From Pontibacter sp. HSC-36F09 (lineage in GTDB: Bacteria > Bacteroidota > Bacteroidia > Cytophagales > Hymenobacteraceae): a stretch of DNA of 64,000 bases. Of this stretch, positions 60,468 through 64,000 are shown piece after piece. Numbering within the stretch: the first letter of the stretch is position 1; every line of letters begins with the position of its first letter. The position numbers were made by a program, and so were the translations under genes. The notes under the pieces were generated by a model. The model was given only the letters and a program-made list of their open reading frames with translations. It was not told the DNA's origin and did no database searches. The stretch covers positions 1 to 64,000 of the forward strand of contig NZ_JALKAA010000008.1 in NCBI RefSeq assembly GCF_024171605.1, read 5' to 3'.

Positions 60468-61199
60468 TCAAGACACTCTTATACCTGACAGGAAGCGCGA
60501 CCACTCTTTGGTCGTGCTTTTTTGCTTTTTGAGCTTCCGGGTGAAAGAGCTCAGCTGCACCAGCATGTGCACAAAACCCACATAGTCCACGATCTCAACA
60601 TACATCTTAAACTCCCTCCGGGAACCCTCCAGCACTCCAAGCTTGTCTACTTTGTAGGTATTCATGGCTGACCAGGGAATCCAGCGCACCCGTTTGCGTC
60701 GCTTGATCATATAGCGGTTAATGGCGACCTCAAGTTGGTAACGTGCCACGGGTTGGGCCAGCACCTCCTCCAGATCACTCCGCCGCAGGAGCCGCTCGCC
60801 TGACAGCAATATATCGCTGCGATACCAGCGCACAAACCAGGGCGACCGGATACGGCGCAGGATGAGCATATCGACTTTTGTAGTATTTTGAAAGGCATAG
60901 ATGGCCTTTTCAAGTTCGGTCCCATCTAACTCCTGCAGATCGGCGTCCATCAGGAGCACCTGCTCGTGCTGCACAAACTGGAGTCCATACTGTATGGCAG
61001 CGGCCTTTCCCCGGTTCTGGCTGAGGCGTATGACCTGTACACTTGGCCATTGCTGGCTTACCATGGTAGCCGTGTTGTCAGATGATCCGTCATCCACACA
61101 AATTACCTGCTGTATGCCATTTACATTGGTCACCACATCTAATACTGCCGCAATGCGGTCCTGCTCGTTATAACATGGAATAAGGCATGCTACCCCCAT
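60468..61199 (-). CDS. family 2 glycosyltransferase
   Basis: 243 residues of a GT-A transferase. N-terminal LIPCYNEQDRIAAVLDVV and VICVDDGSSDN, DxD motif in VLLMDADLQELDG (about 83-95), and acceptor-side QLEVAINRYM. Close to polyprenyl-phosphate mannose/glucose synthase-like enzymes in size, but no membrane segments are visible. Substrate unknown. The convergent gene's terminator (60495-60523) lies within its 3' end. Confidence 0.85.
   Translation of the reverse strand: MGVACLIPCYNEQDRIAAVLDVVTNVNGIQQVICVDDGSSDNTATMVSQQWPSVQVIRLSQNRGKAAAIQYGLQFVQHEQVLLMDADLQELDGTELEKAIYAFQNTTKVDMLILRRIRSPWFVRWYRSDILLSGERLLRRSDLEEVLAQPVARYQLEVAINRYMIKRRKRVRWIPWSAMNTYKVDKLGVLEGSRREFKMYVEIVDYVGFVHMLVQLSSFTRKLKKQKSTTKEWSRFLSGIRVS
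60495..60523 (+). terminator. intrinsic terminator of the 59007-60467 gene
   Basis: CGACCA (60498-60503) pairs with TGGTCG (60509-60514), extended by GC pairs, then a T run (60518-60523). It lies inside the coding sequence of the convergent GT2 gene. Confidence 0.75.
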
Positions 61200-61287
61200 A
61201 TGCTCTGATTATATTTATGCTTCGGTATTCGGGTATGTTTACGCACGATTAATCATTAAGTCACCAGAAGGTAACCCAATTAAACAA

Positions 61288-61316
61288 AAAGGCTGCCCCC
61301 TACGGAGACAGCCTTT
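61288..61316 (-). terminator. intrinsic terminator of the acyl-CoA dehydrogenase unit
   Basis: AAAGGCTG (61288-61295) pairs with CAGCCTTT (61309-61316). On the minus strand a T run follows (T at 61287-61283). It lies 25 bp past the stop of the 61341-63137 gene. Confidence 0.8.
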
Positions 61317-61340
61317 CTTAAACTATAGATTTGTCAGAAT

Positions 61341-63137
61341 CTAATACACAAATTCGTTTGCCTCTATCATAGAAGCTGCAATGCGGCGGCGGGCTTCTTT
61401 GGTGTTGTAGAGGTCTTTCTTGGTGAAGCGCTTCAGGCCCATGAACAACAGGCGCTGCTCGTCGCCCTCCACCATAGAGGCAATAGCGTCTTTACCGGCC
61501 AGGAAGGCAGTATCCACGGCATCGTTCACAGTTACGCGCACAATGTCGATCTGATTGGCCACGGCATCCTCACCTTTCATACCTACCAGTTTCTCCACGC
61601 GCAGCAGCGTTGACTCCGCCACATAAGTCTTGATAGCCATGTCGGCAATGTTCATCAAAATCTCCTGCTCCTTGGCCAGCGAGTTCATGTACTTCTGCAC
61701 CGCTGTACCTGCTACCATCAGAATCGCTTTCTTCAGGTTACGGATCGCTTTGTGCTCTGCAGCAAACAGACCTTCTTCTTCCTCACCGAAATCAGGTATA
61801 GCCATCAGTTCATTTTGCACATTTTGCGCAGGTCCCATCAAATCTAACTCGCCGTTCATAGCCTTTTTCAGGATCATGTCTACGGTGAGCATGCGGTTGA
61901 TCTCGTTGGTGCCCTCAAAGATGCGGTTGATGCGTGAATCGCGGTAGGCACGGTCCATTGGGTAGTCGGCCGAAAAGCCGTAGCCACCGTAGATCTGCAC
62001 GCCTTCGTCCACCACGTAGTCCAGTACTTCAGAACCTTCCACTTTCAGGATGGCACACTCCACGGCAAATTCGCGGGCTGCGCCCAGCATGGCTTCGTTC
62101 TCGCCTTTGCCGGCAGCCAACAACTCCTGCTCTTTGCGATAGATGTCCATACCGCATCGGTACAAGGCCGACTCCACAGCATAGATGCGGATAGCCTGCT
62201 CTGCCAGTTTGTAGCGTATAGCACCAAATTTCGAGATTGGCAGTTTGAACTGCTGGCGCTCGTTGGCATACTTTACCGACAGGTCTGCCACTTTTTTAGC
62301 GGCACCCAAGGTAGCAGCGCAAAGCTTGATACGACCAATGTTCAGGATGTTGAAGGCAATCAGGTGACCTTTGCCGATCTCGCCCAATACGTTCTCTTTC
62401 GGCACTTCGCAGTCCGACAGGAACACCTGACGCGTAGAAGAACCTTTGATACCCATCTTGTGCTCCTCGTTGCCAAGGCTCAGTCCCGGGTAGTTTTTCT
62501 CTACAATGAAGCCTGTGAACTTGTCGCCGTCTACCTGCGCGAACACAATGAACACATCGGCGAAGCCAGCGTTTGTGATCCACATTTTCTGACCGTTCAG
62601 GATATAATGCGTACCGGCTTCGTTCAATACGGCTTTGGTTTTGGCTGCCAGGGCATCAGAACCAGAACCTGGCTCAGTGAGGCAGTAAGCTGCCGCCCAT
62701 TCGCCGGAAGTCAATTTCGGCAGATAATTCGCTTTCTGCTCATCTGTACCAAAGTACAGGATCGGCAGCATACCTATACCTGTGTGTGCCGCAAAAGCCA
62801 CCGGGAAAGAGTGTCCACCTCCTACTGATTCTGTTACCAGCAGCGAAGTGTTAAAGTCCATGTTCAGACCACCGTATTGCTCCGGCATGGATACAGCAAA
62901 CAGTCCAAGCTCTCCAGCCTTTTTCATCAGGCCTTCCATCAGACCTTCTTCGTGGTTGTCGAGGCGCTCGAGCAGCGGGTTCACTTCTTCGCGCACAAAG
63001 TCCAGGCAGGTCTGCGCCATCATGCGCTGCTCCTCGCTGAACTCAGCAGGTATAAACACGTCCTGCGGATTCGTTTCTTTGATCAAAAATTCACCACCGC
63101 GAACAGTGGCCTTCTTGTTATCTGTTACATTTTCCAT
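61341..63137 (-). CDS. acyl-CoA dehydrogenase (long, Bacteroidota type)
   Basis: 598 residues of a FAD-dependent acyl-CoA dehydrogenase, first oxidative step of beta-oxidation. Blocks: EEQRMMAQTCLDFVREEVNP, YCLTEPGSGSDALAAKTKA (flavin loop, about 155-173), NGQKMWITNAGFADVF and DEGVQIYGGYGFSADYPMDR then RINRIFEGTNEINR. The C-terminal 150 residues are an extension seen in long members. It lies 35 bp downstream of the thiolase gene on the same strand; the two form a fatty-acid oxidation unit. Confidence 0.93.
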   Translation of the reverse strand: MENVTDNKKATVRGGEFLIKETNPQDVFIPAEFSEEQRMMAQTCLDFVREEVNPLLERLDNHEEGLMEGLMKKAGELGLFAVSMPEQYGGLNMDFNTSLLVTESVGGGHSFPVAFAAHTGIGMLPILYFGTDEQKANYLPKLTSGEWAAAYCLTEPGSGSDALAAKTKAVLNEAGTHYILNGQKMWITNAGFADVFIVFAQVDGDKFTGFIVEKNYPGLSLGNEEHKMGIKGSSTRQVFLSDCEVPKENVLGEIGKGHLIAFNILNIGRIKLCAATLGAAKKVADLSVKYANERQQFKLPISKFGAIRYKLAEQAIRIYAVESALYRCGMDIYRKEQELLAAGKGENEAMLGAAREFAVECAILKVEGSEVLDYVVDEGVQIYGGYGFSADYPMDRAYRDSRINRIFEGTNEINRMLTVDMILKKAMNGELDLMGPAQNVQNELMAIPDFGEEEEGLFAAEHKAIRNLKKAILMVAGTAVQKYMNSLAKEQEILMNIADMAIKTYVAESTLLRVEKLVGMKGEDAVANQIDIVRVTVNDAVDTAFLAGKDAIASMVEGDEQRLLFMGLKRFTKKDLYNTKEARRRIAASMIEANEFVY

Positions 63138-63172
63138 GGCAGATTATGATTAGTGTTTTAGGTACAGATTTT

Positions 63173-64000
63173 TTATTTGAGTAATTCATAGATGCCGGCA
63201 ACACCCTGACCGCCGCCAACGCATGCCGTCACGATGCCGTGCTTGCCACCTGTGCGGCGCAGGTCACTGAAGAGCTGCACGCTCAGCTTAGCACCAGAGC
63301 AACCTAGCGGGTGACCAAGGGCAATAGCTCCACCGTTGATGTTCAGTTTGGCTGGATCGAACTCCAGGTGACGCATTACGGCGATGGACTGAGCCGCAAA
63401 AGCCTCATTCATCTCGATCAGGTCGATATCGTTGAGGGTCATGCCAGCCATTTTCAGGGCTTTCGGAACGGCGGCGATCGGGCCCATACCCATAATGCGT
63501 GGATCCACACCGCCAGTGCCGTAGCTTACCAGGCGTGCAATTGGCTCCAGGTTAAGCTCCTTCACCATACGCTCGCTCATCACGACTACAAAGGCAGCGC
63601 CGTCAGAGGTCTGAGACGAGTTGCCGGCCGTTACCGAACCACCAGCTGCAAACACTGGCCTCAGACGCGCCAGCGCCTCCATAGACGTATCAGCGCGAGG
63701 GCCTTCATCCGTATCGACTATATAAGACCGGGTCTTCTTCTTGCCGTTCTCGTCCACGTAAGTTTCCTCTACTGTGATCGGCACGATCTGGTCTTTGAAG
63801 TAGCCGTTTTTGATGGCGTTTATTGCTTTCTGGTGTGAATTGAAGGCAAATTCGTCCTGGTCTTCACGTGAAACACTGTAGTCGGCGGCCACTGCCTCCG
63901 CTGTCAGGCCCATGCTCAGGTACCATTCCGGGTTGTGCTTGGCGATATTGTAGTTCGGCACGGTCTTCCAACCCGCCGTCGGCACCATCGACATCGACTC
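63173..64000 (-). CDS. acetyl-CoA acyltransferase (thiolase), N-terminus outside the window
   Basis: The visible 276 codons are the C-terminal two thirds of a thiolase (about 390 residues in full), which cleaves 3-ketoacyl-CoA. Seen: [36 protein letters not shown], the histidine motif [17 protein letters not shown] and the C-terminal cysteine motif [18 protein letters not shown]. The first catalytic cysteine lies beyond base 64000. It starts upstream of the acyl-CoA dehydrogenase gene, 35 bp apart. Confidence 0.93.
   Translation of the reverse strand, partial: ESMSMVPTAGWKTVPNYNIAKHNPEWYLSMGLTAEAVAADYSVSREDQDEFAFNSHQKAINAIKNGYFKDQIVPITVEETYVDENGKKKTRSYIVDTDEGPRADTSMEALARLRPVFAAGGSVTAGNSSQTSDGAAFVVVMSERMVKELNLEPIARLVSYGTGGVDPRIMGMGPIAAVPKALKMAGMTLNDIDLIEMNEAFAAQSIAVMRHLEFDPAKLNINGGAIALGHPLGCSGAKLSVQLFSDLRRTGGKHGIVTACVGGGQGVAGIYELLK

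Larger units (their letters stand above)
422..62781. repeat. dispersed octamer CTATACCT / AGGTATAG, 91 copies
   Basis: Plus-strand CTATACCT begins at 3306, 4265, 4297, 4342, 4421, 4447, 4544, 4675, 4748, 6917, 7370, 9630, 10863, 11043, 11937, 12267, 12324, 13098, 13406, 14241, 15080, 15348, 15479, 16092, 16113, 16266, 16717, 17455, 18444, 21019, 22058, 22149, 24771, 25793, 26131, 26671, 29642, 30668, 31190, 33951, 35831, 37790, 38803, 41988, 44456, 44574, 44591, 45215, 45874, 54885, 55900, 56020, 58384, 58662, 58871, 58956, 59092, 60270 and 62774. AGGTATAG begins at 422, 1351, 2224, 5925, 6004, 9203, 10820, 12405, 13921, 14363, 15134, 15223, 17548, 19114, 21378, 21477, 21614, 21705, 21872, 24844, 38894, 40322, 43801, 46133, 46424, 48187, 48193, 52522, 54771, 58069, 59450 and 61794. 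Hand count; an error of a few is possible. About 31 extend to GCTATACCTG. Confidence 0.9.

Noticed and set aside
422-62781. octamer as a promoter or transcription-factor operator
   Set aside because: It lies inside coding regions in both orientations and at stop codons, far more often than upstream of genes, and does not match TAnnTTTG.
1-64000. CRISPR array
   Set aside because: No regularly spaced 20-40 bp direct repeats. The octamers are irregularly spaced, in both orientations and inside genes.
1-64000. insertion sequence, integron or prophage
   Set aside because: No transposase, integrase or phage structural gene is visible, and no long terminal inverted repeats flank any gene.

Overview
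The window looks like a chromosomal segment of a gliding, Gram-negative Bacteroidota bacterium of the order Cytophagales, closest in feel to Hymenobacteraceae such as Pontibacter (an inference from gene content, not a match). The evidence is gliding-motility genes gldB, gldD and gldE, several PorT-type outer-membrane barrels, a YifB/ComM protein, the family-specific form of dihydroorotase, a THX ribosomal protein, a COX24-like mini-protein, and promoters of the Bacteroidota type (TTG, about 20 bp, TAnnTTTG) with no Shine-Dalgarno signals. GC is about 50 percent. I see no insertion sequence, prophage, integrase or CRISPR array; nearly all genes are ordinary core genes.

Layout. 1-470: a strong rRNA-type promoter firing off the left edge. 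518-4129 (minus): rpmH, rnpA, S41 protease, tsaB, DUF2480. 4360-8801: M61 peptidase, FAD reductase, small protein, PfkB kinase. 8938-9015: tRNA-His. 9164-9241: palindromic dispersed element. 9259-16004: small CxxC protein, dihydroorotase, serpin lipoprotein, two small AT-rich orphan genes, DEAD-box helicase, membrane protein, acetyltransferase, upp. 16226-21371: Wzi-like outer-membrane protein, MsbA-like ABC exporter, gmhA. 21372-22326: about 950 bp of gene-free, repeat-rich DNA. 22327-26542: comM and three outer-membrane barrels. 26624-38696 (minus): M20 peptidase, plsY, a 1594-residue exported protein, prmA, DUF6150-like, tpiA, uvrA. 39042-43813: THX, MFS transporter (minus), unknown protein, truncated hemoglobin, sigma factor with a small overlapping partner, nth. 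43880-49866: exported proteins, glycosyltransferase, gldB, barrel, rng. 49949-55329: COX24-like protein, TPR protein, HU, mutY, ssb, gldE, gldD. 55379-64000: membrane protein, recG, cobalamin riboswitch, thioesterase, exported protein, GT2, acyl-CoA dehydrogenase, thiolase (cut by the right edge).

The most striking signal is not a gene. The octamer CTATACCT (reverse AGGTATAG), usually inside the decamer GCTATACCTG, occurs 91 times by hand count where about 2 are expected by chance, in both orientations, inside genes and, more densely, between them. It supplies stop codons, fills a whole intergenic gap, sits in a riboswitch loop and in the loop of another repeat. This behaves like a DNA-uptake-sequence or HIP1-like genome signature and is my main candidate for an undescribed system. 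Second is a cobalamin riboswitch with no recognisable B12 gene behind it, followed by a possible switching hairpin, a 41-codon ORF and a thioesterase gene. Third is a perfect intrinsic terminator abutting the nth start codon.

All coordinates, counts and alignments were made by eye; no database or folding program was used.
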